Origin: Olivibacter sp. XZL3
Lineage (GTDB): Bacteria; Bacteroidota; Bacteroidia; Sphingobacteriales; Sphingobacteriaceae
Reading direction: 5' to 3'
DNA: 64,000 nt
Assembly (NCBI RefSeq): GCF_004368405.1
Contig: NZ_SBJH01000008.1
Span: 1 to 64,000, forward strand
Shown: piece by piece, positions 16,763-26,034 of the stretch
Position numbering within the stretch: the first letter of the stretch is position 1
Layout: each line of letters opens with the position of its first letter
The notes under the pieces: generated by a model
Told to the model about the DNA's origin: nothing
The model's input: the letters and a program-made list of their open reading frames with translations, nothing else
Database searches by the model: none
Translations under genes and position numbers: made by a program

Positions 16763-16869
16763 GTTAGTGGCTTTTGGACAAATTTTTGTGTAAATCAGAT
16801 AGTTATTACCCGCAGTTAATCGGGTACAGAATAAAGATGTTTCTCGCTAAAAATTAATGGTTTTGTAAC

Positions 16870-17121
16870 ATGGAGCTTAAAGTATTTGATCATGAAGCAT
16901 GGAGATCCTGGAAGGAAAAAGGATACTCAAATGTAAAACTTACAAATTCTGATAACATAGGGTTAGGTGACAAACTTCAACAGGATTTCGTGTTGGTCGA
17001 ACCTTATCAGGACACAACGGAAGCTTATAAATACGGAGTATTGGCAATCAATTCGACTGAATTGGAGAACATTATCCAAGAGGGGCGTGGACGATATTAT
17101 TCAGATAATAGTCCTGATTAG
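16870..17121 (+). CDS. uncharacterised ~80-residue protein, paralogue B
   Basis: An 83-residue soluble protein, clearly homologous to the product of 13188-13427: the FD, SWK-x-KGY-x-NV-x-LT, NIGL, EP, KYG and IIQEGRGRYY positions all coincide. The N-terminal half holds aromatic and basic residues and the middle is acidic. It follows the universal stress protein gene by 107 bases on the same strand. I do not recognise the family or any catalytic motif. Its consistent pairing with stress genes is the only clue to function. Confidence 0.8.
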   Translation: MELKVFDHEAWRSWKEKGYSNVKLTNSDNIGLGDKLQQDFVLVEPYQDTTEAYKYGVLAINSTELENIIQEGRGRYYSDNSPD

Positions 17122-17139
17122 CATAGATCTGGAAGTAGA

Positions 17140-18408
17140 TTAAGACAGCCAATTTGAAATCACTTGCATAATCAGTCCGCAAATATAGGCGCCATAGGTT
17201 CCTACGGCATAACCCAGAACAGCCATCAAGACCCCGACGGGAGTCAGGTAACGGCTAAAAGCGGCCGCCACAATGGGAGCCGATGCAGCGCCGCCAATAT
17301 TGGCCTGGCTGCCTACTGCGACAAAGAAGAACGGCGCACGCGTCAGTCTGGCAACCAATAGCATAATGCTAATATGGCTGAGTATCCAGATCAGGCCAAC
17401 CAAAAAGAACTTTGGGTTATCAAGGAGTGCCTTTAAATCCATGCTCATCCCAATGGTGGCCACTAATATGTAAAGAAACAGAGAAGCCATATCGGAAGCA
17501 CCGTTATATTCCAGTTTGCGGGCTTTTGTAAAAGATAAAGCCATCCCTAAGGTGGTAGCGATAATTACGAGCCAAAAAAAACCGCTGGTGAGCGAGTACT
17601 GGGCGGTCTGTGGATAATGTATTTCGAACCAAGGGGCGATATCATCAGCCAGTAAATGCGAAATGCCGGTTGCACCGAATGCGACACCCAATACGATCAT
17701 CCATTGGGATGTCCCTGTAGAGCTACGTTTTTGGTCGGTATGTATTTGCTCCATTTTCTGTTCCAAATCACGAATGGCAGCGTTGTCGGCGCGTAACCAC
17801 CGGTCAATTTTATCTCTATGCTGTGCACCGTATAACAACAGTCCCATCCAAATATTGGCAACCAACACATCTACAGCAATCATTTGCGCAAACAATGTTT
17901 TACTGGCTCCGAAAACTTCCAGCATAGCGGCTTGGTTGGCTCCTCCTCCGATCCAGCTTCCGGCGATGGTTGCCAAGCCCCGCCAGGTTTCTTCATCGCC
18001 AAACCGCAAGATGTCAGGAAAAATCGAGCCGACAAGGGCGAAGGCGAACGGACCGCCCAACATCACGCCCAACGTGCCGGCAAAAAACATCACCACCGCT
18101 TTAGAGCCGAGGCGTTTTAGGCCCTTGATGTCTATGCCGATGGTGAACAAAACCAAACTGGCAGGCAACAGGTAGCGGGACGCAACACCATATAAAGCTG
18201 AACTTTCTCCGGAGATTAAATTAAAGGTATTGAACAGAGCAGGGATAAAATAGCACAAAAGAACAGTGGGTATAATCCCATAGAAGCGTTTCCAAAATGG
18301 CGTTTGCAGCCTAGATGTGTAGAACACTAAAGCCAATACGGCCATTAATAAACCAAAAACAACGGCATCGTTTGTAATGAAGGGACTTGCGGATTGCGTA
18401 GCTTCCAT
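17140..18408 (-). CDS. DUF819 family integral membrane protein
   Basis: A 422-residue protein with about 11-12 membrane segments, a cytoplasmic insert near 205-240, and the glycine-rich segments typical of DUF819 (YjcL-like) proteins: ATIAGSWIGGGANQAAML near 147-164 and VAVGSQANIGGAASAPIVAAA near 376-396. The two repeated glycine/asparagine motifs suggest an inverted-repeat transporter fold. The family has no settled substrate. It is preceded at 23 bases by the dipeptide epimerase gene on the same strand, so uptake or export of cell-wall-derived dipeptides is a reasonable guess, no more. Confidence 0.85.
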   Translation of the reverse strand: MEATQSASPFITNDAVVFGLLMAVLALVFYTSRLQTPFWKRFYGIIPTVLLCYFIPALFNTFNLISGESSALYGVASRYLLPASLVLFTIGIDIKGLKRLGSKAVVMFFAGTLGVMLGGPFAFALVGSIFPDILRFGDEETWRGLATIAGSWIGGGANQAAMLEVFGASKTLFAQMIAVDVLVANIWMGLLLYGAQHRDKIDRWLRADNAAIRDLEQKMEQIHTDQKRSSTGTSQWMIVLGVAFGATGISHLLADDIAPWFEIHYPQTAQYSLTSGFFWLVIIATTLGMALSFTKARKLEYNGASDMASLFLYILVATIGMSMDLKALLDNPKFFLVGLIWILSHISIMLLVARLTRAPFFFVAVGSQANIGGAASAPIVAAAFSRYLTPVGVLMAVLGYAVGTYGAYICGLIMQVISNWLS

Positions 18409-18431
18409 GAAATAATTTCAGTGTTAAAGTG

Positions 18432-19487
18432 CTATTTATTGTTCGTTTCTATATGCGGTTCTATTTGGTCCCATGCCGGGTTTTTTAGTCCTAAACCCGG
18501 GCTGTCGTCCACATGAATAGCCCCATTGATGCACGGGAAGGCGTGGTAGGGATCATTCACGACGCCCAGATTGCCGTCGAGATCAATGAATTCAGCTAAA
18601 CTTCCTAATTGAGCGCCTGCCGCCGTTGCACAGGAGGTTTCAGACATACAGCCTATCATGGTGCGGAGTCCGCGGTTTTTGGCTGCCATTAACATAGCAT
18701 AAGCTTCTTGGATGCCGGTTGATTTCATGAGCTTCACGTTCACCCCATGATAAAAATTTCCGGCGGTATCCATATCCTTTAAGCGCTGTATGCCTTCATC
18801 GCCGATGAGAGGCAATGCACTGCGACTTTTGAGCCATACCATTCCTTCGAAGTCGCCCTTAGGCATCGGCTGTTCTACAAAAACGCAACCTTGTGTGCTG
18901 AGCCAATCGATTAATTTCGCGGCTTCTTCTCTATCTGTCCATCCTTGATTGGCATCAATGTACAAGGGTTTGTCGGTCACTTTTCGGATCGATCGAATAA
19001 TTGTCCGGTCATCGTCGGTTCCTAATTTAATTTTTAGATAATGAAAATCCTTCGCCTCGGTAACCCGTGCTGCCATGATATCAGGCTGTTCGATACTAAT
19101 CGTTTTGGCCGTGTATAAGTTATGAGCCGGCAAAGCATAAAGCTCGTGGACCGACTTTTGTGCGATTTTGCCCCAGAGGTCATGCAGTGCGATGTCTAAC
19201 GCTGCCTTGACCGCCGGATTGCCAGTTTGGACACCGTCGATATACGATAATATCGGTGCAATGGGTAGGGGTGAATCGAACTGACTCAAATCCACCTGAT
19301 TTAAAAAAGCCGTTGCCGTATCCAGATCCTCTCCGTACCGTGGAGGCATAGACGCCTCGCCAAAGCCGTCCATGCCGTTGTATGAGATTTTTATTAACAT
19401 GACAGGCGTTCCCGTTCGGACATTGTCTGCAATGCGAAAGGGATAGGTCATTTTTAAAAAATAAGGTTTGTAGGCTAGATGCAGCAT
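18432..19487 (-). CDS. dipeptide epimerase (enolase superfamily)
   Basis: A 351-residue member of the muconate lactonizing subgroup of the enolase superfamily. Catalytic lysines are Lys152 and Lys154 (KIKLG) and Lys252 (NVKLMKSTG). Metal ligands are Asp178 (DANQGW), Glu205 (EQPMP) and Asp230 (GDEGI). The C-terminal specificity segment has the family's ...DLDGNLG... and DPY.. pattern of L-Ala-D/L-Glu epimerases. The likely role is epimerising L-Ala-D-Glu from murein peptides so that it can be degraded; other dipeptides are possible in this family. The gene lies directly upstream of the DUF819 gene. This links it functionally to the cell-wall salvage locus further on. Confidence 0.85.
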   Translation of the reverse strand: MLHLAYKPYFLKMTYPFRIADNVRTGTPVMLIKISYNGMDGFGEASMPPRYGEDLDTATAFLNQVDLSQFDSPLPIAPILSYIDGVQTGNPAVKAALDIALHDLWGKIAQKSVHELYALPAHNLYTAKTISIEQPDIMAARVTEAKDFHYLKIKLGTDDDRTIIRSIRKVTDKPLYIDANQGWTDREEAAKLIDWLSTQGCVFVEQPMPKGDFEGMVWLKSRSALPLIGDEGIQRLKDMDTAGNFYHGVNVKLMKSTGIQEAYAMLMAAKNRGLRTMIGCMSETSCATAAGAQLGSLAEFIDLDGNLGVVNDPYHAFPCINGAIHVDDSPGLGLKNPAWDQIEPHIETNNK

Positions 19488-19871
19488 TTATACGATCGAA
19501 TTATAAGAATTAATAAACATGTTGCCGGTTTTTTCTGCGTAGAATCCCTTTTGAATACTGTTTTTTGTTATGGCTGTTGGCAAATATCGAATTTTTTCCG
19601 AGAAAAGAAGGATGGTTTCGCGTGAATTCGGCCGTTTTTTATGATGCTGCCTGAAAATCGTCTTTTTCGTATTAGAATACACCGATACCTCTGGATACCA
19701 GCCAGGTGGCTCACTGCGTTTCGCCGACATGAAGAAAAAAGCTACGCCGCATTGGTGAGGAATTCGCTCTTTTGTCAGTTTAAACCTGTCATACTGACCG
19801 TATACATTAATTGGAACATTGCTTGTTGAGAGCATTGCTTTAAGGCGCAATTATTAACAAAACATTATATT
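19488..19871. other. divergent intergenic region before htpG
   Basis: These 384 bases separate the dipeptide epimerase gene from htpG and should hold both promoters. A 120-codon minus-strand frame spans most of it, but its composition (Lys/Arg/Ser-rich, no hydrophobic pattern) does not look coding. I see no clear TAnnTTTG element. Confidence 0.5.
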
Positions 19872-21758
19872 ATGCAAGAAAAAGGAAACATCTCAATTCA
19901 TACCGAAAATATATTTCCGGTAATTAAGAAGTTTTTGTACTCCGATAACGAAATTTTTTTACGGGAGCTGGTGTCAAATGCAGTTGACGCCACACAGAAA
20001 TTGAAAAGGTTAGCTTCCCTAGGGCAATATGCGGGAGAAGTAGGCGATACGACGATTGAAGTATCGTTCGATGAAACGGCAAAAACCATAACGATCTCTG
20101 ACAAGGGGATCGGGATGACGGCTGAGGAGGTGAAGAAGTATATCAATCAAATCGCTTTCTCGGGTGCGACCGAGTTTATGGAGAAGTTTAAAGAAGCGAA
20201 GGACGCTAATGAAATTATTGGTCGTTTCGGATTAGGATTTTACTCAGCGTTTATGGTAGCCGATAAAGTTGAAATTCAGACCTTATCGTACCAAGACGGG
20301 GCACAAGCTGCTAAATGGGTATGTGACGGCAGTACCTCCTACGAAATCAGCGACGGTGAAAAGCCAAGTCGGGGCACGGACGTAATCTTGTATATTAATA
20401 AGGAGTCTGAGGAATTTCTGAACAAAGCGAAATTAGAGGAAATATTAAACAAGTATTGCAGGTTCTTACCGGTACCGATTAAATTTGGTACCAAAACGAA
20501 TTCTGAACCGGATGGTGAAGACGAGGAAGGTAAGCCTAAGTATAAATCTGTTGAAGTTGATAATATCATCAATAACACCAACCCGGCTTGGACGAAATCT
20601 CCATCTGAACTGAAAGATGAAGATTATCTGAACTTTTATAGGGAGTTGTACCCTTTTTCTGACGAGCCCTTGTTTTGGATTCACCTCAATGTAGATTATC
20701 CCTTTAATTTAACCGGCGTTTTATATTTTCCGAAGATCAAAAACGATTTTGACTTACAACGTAACAAAATCAAATTGTTTTCGAGACAAGTCTTCATAAC
20801 CGATGAGGTGAAAGATATTGTTCCGGAATTCTTGATGCTTTTGCACGGTGTTATCGACTCGCCTGATATTCCTTTGAACGTATCACGCAGCTTCTTGCAG
20901 GCAGACAGCAACGTAAAACGTATAAGCAATTACATCACTAAAAAGGTTGCCGATAAGTTGAGCGAGCTGTTTAAAACCGATCGCAAAGGCTTTGAAGAGA
21001 AATGGAAAGACATTGGTCTTTTTGTAAAGTACGGCATGGTAAGCGAAGATAAATTTGCGGAGAAAGCGAACGACTTTGCCTTGGTGCAAAATGTTGACAA
21101 GGAATTCTATACCTTAAAAGAGTATGCGGAAAAGGTAAAAGACCTTCAAAAAGATAAAAACGATCAAGTAATTTATCTTTATACAAATGATGCGTCCAAG
21201 CAAGACAGCTTTATTGCGGGGGCGAAATCAAAGGGATACGATGTGTTACTCTTCGATTCTCCGATCGATGGGCACTTTGTAAGTTACCTGGAACAGAAAG
21301 CTGAAAAAACGCAGTTAAAACGGGTTGACTCCGATGTGGTGGACAAATTGATTCAGAAGGACGAAGCGGTAGAATTGACTTTAACCGAGGATGAAAGTAC
21401 CGCGGTGAAAGGGCTTTTCGAAAAAGCGATCCAAAAGGATAATATGAAGGTGGAGATTGCGGCGCTGGGCGCGGATGAAATGCCCGTGACTATCACCATG
21501 GACGAGTTTATGCGTAGGATGAAAGATATGGCGCAAAACGGTGGTGGAATGGGCTTCTACGGAAATCTGCCGGATAATTATAAGGTTTCCGTAAACGGTA
21601 ACCACCCCTTAATCAAACGTATTTTAGCATCTGGCAACGAAGAGGAGAAAGAGAACTTGGCGAAGCAGGCTTTTGATTTGGCATTATTGTCAAATGGTTT
21701 GCTGACCGGACCCGAGCTGACAAATTTCGTAAAGCGGAGTGTGAGCTTAATCGACTAA
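19872..21758 (+). CDS. htpG: molecular chaperone HtpG (Hsp90)
   Basis: A 628-residue cytoplasmic Hsp90. The GHKL ATPase motifs are in place: EIFLRELVSNAVDA (about 26-39, with the Mg-binding Asn), DKGIGMT (near 77-83) and GRFGLGFYSAFMVAD (near 117-131). The middle domain carries the catalytic-Arg region SRSFLQADSNVKRIS, near 336-350, and the C-terminal dimerisation domain is complete. It helps folding and activation of client proteins during stress. It is transcribed alone and ends at the bidirectional terminator shared with rpoD. Confidence 0.98.
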   Translation: MQEKGNISIHTENIFPVIKKFLYSDNEIFLRELVSNAVDATQKLKRLASLGQYAGEVGDTTIEVSFDETAKTITISDKGIGMTAEEVKKYINQIAFSGATEFMEKFKEAKDANEIIGRFGLGFYSAFMVADKVEIQTLSYQDGAQAAKWVCDGSTSYEISDGEKPSRGTDVILYINKESEEFLNKAKLEEILNKYCRFLPVPIKFGTKTNSEPDGEDEEGKPKYKSVEVDNIINNTNPAWTKSPSELKDEDYLNFYRELYPFSDEPLFWIHLNVDYPFNLTGVLYFPKIKNDFDLQRNKIKLFSRQVFITDEVKDIVPEFLMLLHGVIDSPDIPLNVSRSFLQADSNVKRISNYITKKVADKLSELFKTDRKGFEEKWKDIGLFVKYGMVSEDKFAEKANDFALVQNVDKEFYTLKEYAEKVKDLQKDKNDQVIYLYTNDASKQDSFIAGAKSKGYDVLLFDSPIDGHFVSYLEQKAEKTQLKRVDSDVVDKLIQKDEAVELTLTEDESTAVKGLFEKAIQKDNMKVEIAALGADEMPVTITMDEFMRRMKDMAQNGGGMGFYGNLPDNYKVSVNGNHPLIKRILASGNEEEKENLAKQAFDLALLSNGLLTGPELTNFVKRSVSLID

Positions 21759-21777
21759 TTGCGAGGGAGCGTTGAAC

Positions 21778-21812
21778 AAAAAAAGCAGTCTGAAAAACAG
21801 ACTGCTTTTTTT
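21778..21812. terminator. bidirectional terminator between htpG and rpoD
   Basis: AGCAGTCTG (21784-21792) pairs with CAGACTGCT (21798-21806), loop AAAAA, flanked by an A-run on the left and a T-run on the right. This gives a T-tract in both directions, fitting the convergent genes on either side. Confidence 0.92.
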
Positions 21813-21834
21813 GTTTATGAAAAATTGAAATTTT

Positions 21835-22695
21835 CTATCCTAGATAGGATTTCAATATTTTACTCCGTGAAGTGTGGCGTAAACGTTGCAAGGCTTTATC
21901 CTTGATTTGTCTAACGCGCTCCCTGGTAAGATTAAAAGTTTCTCCTATCTCTTCAAGGGAGAGTGGGTGGTTAGATCCCAGACCGAAGAACAACACGATG
22001 ATTTCGCGCTCACGCTCAGTAAGCGTAGCCAGCGAACGTTTGATTTCTTCTGAGAGTGACTCGTCAATCAAATTGCTATCGGTATTCGGATCATGATTTT
22101 CCAATACATCCAGCAATGTGTTTTCTTCTCCCTGAACAAAAGGCGCATCCATAGAAACATGGCGTCCTGAATTACTTAGTGTGTCAGAGATCTTGTCTAC
22201 CGTAGTTTCCAGAATATCAGCTAATTCTTCAGGAGAGGGCTCACGTTCGTATTCTTGTTCAAGGCGCGAAAAAGCCTTGCTGATTTTGCTTAGTGAACCT
22301 ACCTGATTTAACGGTAAGCGAACAATACGTGATTGTTCAGCGATTGCTTGCAAGATAGATTGACGGATCCACCAAACAGCGTAAGAAATAAATTTGAAAC
22401 CCTTGGTTTCGTCAAAGCGCTTCGCTGCTTTAATCAATCCTAAGTTTCCTTCGTTGATAAGATCTCCAAGTGTTAGTCCCTGATTTTGGTATTGCTTCGC
22501 TACCGAAACCACGAAACGTAAATTGGTTTTTGTTAAACGCTCCAAAGCAGCTTGATCGCCTTCCCTGATTTTCTGGGCAAGTATTACTTCTTCTTCTGCT
22601 GTAATAAGGTCAACCTTACCAATTTCATGCAAATATTTATCTAACGATTGCGATTCACGGTTAGTAATCGACTGGGTTATTTTGAGCTGTCTCAT
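21835..22695 (-). CDS. rpoD: primary RNA polymerase sigma factor
   Basis: A 286-residue sigma-70 factor of the Bacteroidota type, without region 1.1. Region 1.2 begins near 17 ([11 protein letters not shown]), region 2 includes [13 protein letters not shown] (near 102-114) that reads and melts the -7 element, region 3 lies near 122-200, and region 4 has the [17 protein letters not shown] and [19 protein letters not shown] helix-turn-helix near 231-270. It directs transcription of most housekeeping genes and recognises TTTG / TAnnTTTG promoters, such as those noted in this window. It has a well-placed candidate promoter of its own. Confidence 0.96.
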   Translation of the reverse strand: MRQLKITQSITNRESQSLDKYLHEIGKVDLITAEEEVILAQKIREGDQAALERLTKTNLRFVVSVAKQYQNQGLTLGDLINEGNLGLIKAAKRFDETKGFKFISYAVWWIRQSILQAIAEQSRIVRLPLNQVGSLSKISKAFSRLEQEYEREPSPEELADILETTVDKISDTLSNSGRHVSMDAPFVQGEENTLLDVLENHDPNTDSNLIDESLSEEIKRSLATLTEREREIIVLFFGLGSNHPLSLEEIGETFNLTRERVRQIKDKALQRLRHTSRSKILKSYLG

Positions 22696-22731
22696 TAATT
22701 ATTTATATGCCCCTTTCTTTAATAAAGTGTG

Positions 22732-22739
22732 CAAAAGTA
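22732..22739 (-). promoter_or_regulatory. candidate -7 promoter element for rpoD
   Basis: On the minus strand the bases read TACTTTTG, a match to TAnnTTTG, 37 bases before the rpoD start codon. I see no good TTTG at the usual distance upstream. Confidence 0.5.
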
Positions 22740-23196
22740 CAAAAATTATTTTTCTTATTAACGCTTGAAAAGCAAAAAAGTTGTCTGATTTTTAAGGTTT
22801 TACACAGTTTTTTTTGCAGTATTTCTACTGCAAAAAACGAGCCAAATACCGTTAGCGATGGGTTATGTCAGTTCGCCTGCCGCCATGGCGAATATATTAT
22901 GAAGTAGTCGTGACAAAACTAGCCCAATTAACTAAGTCGTTACAATTATAGTGTCAGATGGATAAATAAAGGTAATATAATTTATAGCACGGGGAGCAGC
23001 GAAGTGAGCAAGGTGTAGAAGGCACCTGCGCGCTCGAAAGGTACTAGCAGGAGAAAAATTTCAGGGCACCTCAAGAGCCTAAAGCGTAGGGCTTACCGCC
23101 CACAAACTGCAGTTTGCATATTTTATTATTAATCCGTAGTTTTATAAGGAAACGCTTTTCTGGAAGACGTTTAACAAAAAATGAACCGTTACAATA
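22740..23196. other. intergenic region with a GC-rich, structured segment and a 14-base palindrome
   Basis: No gene is evident. Bases 22985-23100 are richer in G and C than the surroundings and contain short stems (AGGTG/CACCT near 23011-23027, AGCC/GGGCT near 23077-23094). A perfect palindrome, CAAACTGCAGTTTG, lies at 23103-23116, followed by TTTGCATATTTT. The segment could be a non-coding RNA or an operator region of the nagX-like gene downstream. No known RNA family was recognised. Confidence 0.4.
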
Positions 23197-24387
23197 ATGA
23201 ATCAACGCTATTATTCGCTGGATGTTTTCAGAGGAGCGACTGTTGCTCTTATGATTCTCGTCAACAATCCGGGCAGCTGGAGCTATGCCTTTTCCCCATT
23301 AAAGCATGCGCCGTGGCACGGTTGCACGCCGACTGACCTTGTATTTCCTTTTTTTCTGTTTGCCGTAGGCAATGCAATGGCTTTCGTGATGCCAAAGTTG
23401 CAGGTGCAGGGGCCAAATCTATTCTGGAAGAAAGTGTTGAAACGAACCGCCCTTATTTTTCTGATTGGCCTCTTGCTCAATTGGTATCCTTTTGTACAGT
23501 GGAGCAATGAAGCACTTTCGCTTAAATATTGGGTAAACCCAACGAATCCAGCCAGCGGTATCCGAATCTTGGGTGTTTTGCAACGAATTGCGCTCTGTTA
23601 CCTTTTTGCTTCCATCTTAGTTTACTTTTTCAAGACAAAGACGATAATCTATTTAAGCGCTTCCGTATTAGTTCTTTATTGGCTCGCATGCGTCATTTTC
23701 GGTAGTCACGATCCCTATAGTCTGCAAGGTTGGTTCGGTACGAAGGTCGATATGGCGGTATTGCACACACCGCACATGTACAAAGGCGAGGGCGTGCCAT
23801 TTGATCCCGAAGGCCTCGCTAGTACCTTTACAGCCGTTATACAGGTGGTTGTAGGTTTTCTAGTGGGAAAATACATCCGGCAAGGAGGGGAGACGGGGGA
23901 GGATCAACGTCCAGTATACAGAACGATTAGTGCCTTGATGGTTGTAGCGGCGATATTGACGCTCGCAGGTTTGACCTGGGGACTGGCTTTTCCTATCAAT
24001 AAAAAGATCTGGACGAGTTCCTTTGTTCTTTATACCAGCGGATTGGCTATCACCACGCTCAGCGTGCTGATTTGGTTTTTAGAGGTCAAAGGGGTAAAGA
24101 ATAGTGTCACTAAGTTCTTTGATGTTTTTGGTAAAAATCCCTTATTCATATTCGTGATGAGTGCCTTGATACCCAAAACGCTATCGCTTATCAGAATTGA
24201 ACATGGATTCGATGAAGCTGGGAAACCGTCCTATACTTCACCATTGGGCTGGTTTTATTCAGCGATCTGCGCTAAATTTCCGGGCCCGCCGGAGGTGGGC
24301 TCGTTCATATACGCCATCTGTTTTCTGTCGTTACTCTGGATTATTTGTTATGTGATGGATCGTAAAAAGATCTATGTGAAGGTGTAA
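23197..24387 (+). CDS. NagX/YeiB-like multi-pass membrane protein (DUF5009)
   Basis: A 396-residue inner-membrane protein of the group related to heparan-alpha-glucosaminide N-acetyltransferase (COG4299). The N-terminal signature SLDVFRGATVALMILVNNPG (7-26) and the following WHGCTPTDLVFPFFLF (40-55), with the conserved His, are clear. About ten membrane segments follow. In amino-sugar catabolic regulons this family is called NagX; transport or transacetylation of amino sugars has been proposed. It converges on the SSS symporter and murQ genes, which supports a role in handling N-acetylated amino sugars. The direct reaction is not known. Confidence 0.88.
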   Translation: MNQRYYSLDVFRGATVALMILVNNPGSWSYAFSPLKHAPWHGCTPTDLVFPFFLFAVGNAMAFVMPKLQVQGPNLFWKKVLKRTALIFLIGLLLNWYPFVQWSNEALSLKYWVNPTNPASGIRILGVLQRIALCYLFASILVYFFKTKTIIYLSASVLVLYWLACVIFGSHDPYSLQGWFGTKVDMAVLHTPHMYKGEGVPFDPEGLASTFTAVIQVVVGFLVGKYIRQGGETGEDQRPVYRTISALMVVAAILTLAGLTWGLAFPINKKIWTSSFVLYTSGLAITTLSVLIWFLEVKGVKNSVTKFFDVFGKNPLFIFVMSALIPKTLSLIRIEHGFDEAGKPSYTSPLGWFYSAICAKFPGPPEVGSFIYAICFLSLLWIICYVMDRKKIYVKV

Positions 24388-24499
24388 GCTGTAGATGGCG
24401 AGCTTTAAGGTGTGGGCCATCTGCTATAGGCTATATGAGCTAGTGGGCATCCCGATACTTAGCTGCCGTAGACAGGTCTGGCAACTGGCAACCGAGAAC
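24388..24499. repeat. degenerate repeat tract between convergent genes
   Basis: The gap between the NagX-like and symporter genes is made of imperfect repeats such as gctataggctatatgagct and ggcaactggcaaccgag, similar in style to those at 3041-3088 and 45810-45959. No clean hairpin-plus-T-run terminator is present, so these tracts may serve that purpose. Confidence 0.4.
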
Positions 24500-25975
24500 T
24501 TATACCTTATAAATCACAGCCTTCTTGCTGGAAACCAACAACATGAGTGCGGTTAAGGATCCATTCAGTAAAATTAGTTCAAATCCTACGACATAACCGA
24601 CGGACGCTTTGAGCCAAGCATCAATAAAATAAGCGAGTACAGGGGATATCAGACAGATATAAGGAACCAGTTTGTCTTGTACAGACCGTTTCGAAAGCAT
24701 GCCGAACGCAAAAAGCCCTAAAAGTGGCCCATAGGTATAGCCGGCCGCCACGAAAATGGCAATAACGACGGAATCATCATTGATGAGTCGAAAGACGAGA
24801 ATAACAAGGAGCATGAGAAAAGAGAATACGAAGTGTACCGTGTTTCTCGTTTTGACGAGCCTGTTGTCGTTCGGATTTTCCTTTTTGTTGAAGTTTAAGA
24901 AGTCAACACAAAAGGATGTCGTCAGCGCAGTCAGTGCCGAATCGGTTGTCGCAAAGGTGGCGGCTGTTAGGCCTAACATAAAGATAATGCCTGGCACGAT
25001 AGCCAAGTGATTGAGTGCTATCTCGGGATATAGATGGTCGGGTGTTCTCAGCTGCGTAATATCGATGTTGTTTTTTGCCGCGTAGACATACAAAAGGGCG
25101 CCGACGGAGAGGAAGAACAGATTGATGAAAATGAAAATACTGGTAAAGGTGAGCATGTTTTTCTGTGCTTCGCCGATTGTTTTCATGCTCAGGTTCTTTT
25201 GCATCAAATCTTGGTCTAAGCCCGTCATAGCGATAGTCACGAAGATTCCTCCCAGAAACTGCTTCCAAAAGTTGGCTTTGCTGCCCATAAAATCCTCCCA
25301 AAAGAACATCTTCGAATAGCTGCTGTTTTTGACCGTTTCAATCGTTTCAAAGAAGTTAAGATCCAAACTTTGCGCGATAAAGTAAATAGATAGGACGACT
25401 GAAAGCAAGAGGAAAAAGGTTTGTAGCAAATCGGTAATAATGATGGTCTTCAAGCCGCCCTTATGTGTATACAGCCAAATGAGCGTTAGGCATATAACGA
25501 TGGTGAGGGCAAAAGGTACATGCCAGGCATCAAAAATGAACCGTTGTAAGACAATGGCTACCAAGTAAAGTCTAAAGGCGGAGCTGATGGTTCTTGAAAT
25601 CAAAAAAATCATTGCGCCTGTTTTATAACTGTAAAACCCCAGGCGATGTTCCAGATAGGAATAGATGGATACGAGGCGCATCCGATAATATAGCGGTAGC
25701 AGCACCAAAGCGATAATGACGAATCCGACCGCGTTGCCCAGTACGAATTGAAAATACCCGAAGCTACCGTTGCCAACGGCCCCGGGAACGGATATGAAGG
25801 TGACACCGGATAAGGCAGTGCCTATCATCCCAAAGGCTACGACATACCATTTAGAGCTTTTATTTGCAATAAAAAAGGTAGCGTTATCTGCTGATTTACG
25901 CGAGGTCAAATAGGCTATTAAAACCAAAACCACAAAATAAATCAAGAGAAAACTAAGCAAAATGATGGGTGACAT
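24500..25975 (-). CDS. SSS family sodium:solute symporter
   Basis: A 491-residue transporter of the sodium/solute symporter family with about 13 membrane segments. The N-terminal signature YLTSRKSADNATFFIANKSS (23-42) and FGMIGTALSGVTFISVPG (53-70) are typical, as is the core G-x-x-AA-x-FATTDSALTALT near 342-357 at the sodium site. It lies 59 bases downstream of murQ on the same strand, so it is most likely an inner-membrane importer of the MurQ pathway substrate, that is MurNAc or a related amino sugar. Many SSS genes in Bacteroidota sugar loci have this role; the assignment here is from context. Confidence 0.9.
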   Translation of the reverse strand: MSPIILLSFLLIYFVVLVLIAYLTSRKSADNATFFIANKSSKWYVVAFGMIGTALSGVTFISVPGAVGNGSFGYFQFVLGNAVGFVIIALVLLPLYYRMRLVSIYSYLEHRLGFYSYKTGAMIFLISRTISSAFRLYLVAIVLQRFIFDAWHVPFALTIVICLTLIWLYTHKGGLKTIIITDLLQTFFLLLSVVLSIYFIAQSLDLNFFETIETVKNSSYSKMFFWEDFMGSKANFWKQFLGGIFVTIAMTGLDQDLMQKNLSMKTIGEAQKNMLTFTSIFIFINLFFLSVGALLYVYAAKNNIDITQLRTPDHLYPEIALNHLAIVPGIIFMLGLTAATFATTDSALTALTTSFCVDFLNFNKKENPNDNRLVKTRNTVHFVFSFLMLLVILVFRLINDDSVVIAIFVAAGYTYGPLLGLFAFGMLSKRSVQDKLVPYICLISPVLAYFIDAWLKASVGYVVGFELILLNGSLTALMLLVSSKKAVIYKV

Positions 25976-26034
25976 GACTTGAGAGACGATTTACAATTCG
26001 ATGATATAATATTTAAATAGGACGTATTGCGGAA

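Noticed and set aside
19488-19850. 120-codon minus-strand frame between the dipeptide epimerase gene and htpG
   Set aside because: No family pattern, no hydrophobic core and an unlikely Lys/Arg/Ser composition; it fills a divergent promoter region.
22707-22907. 66-codon frame in the rpoD upstream region
   Set aside because: Covers the rpoD promoter region and has no family features.
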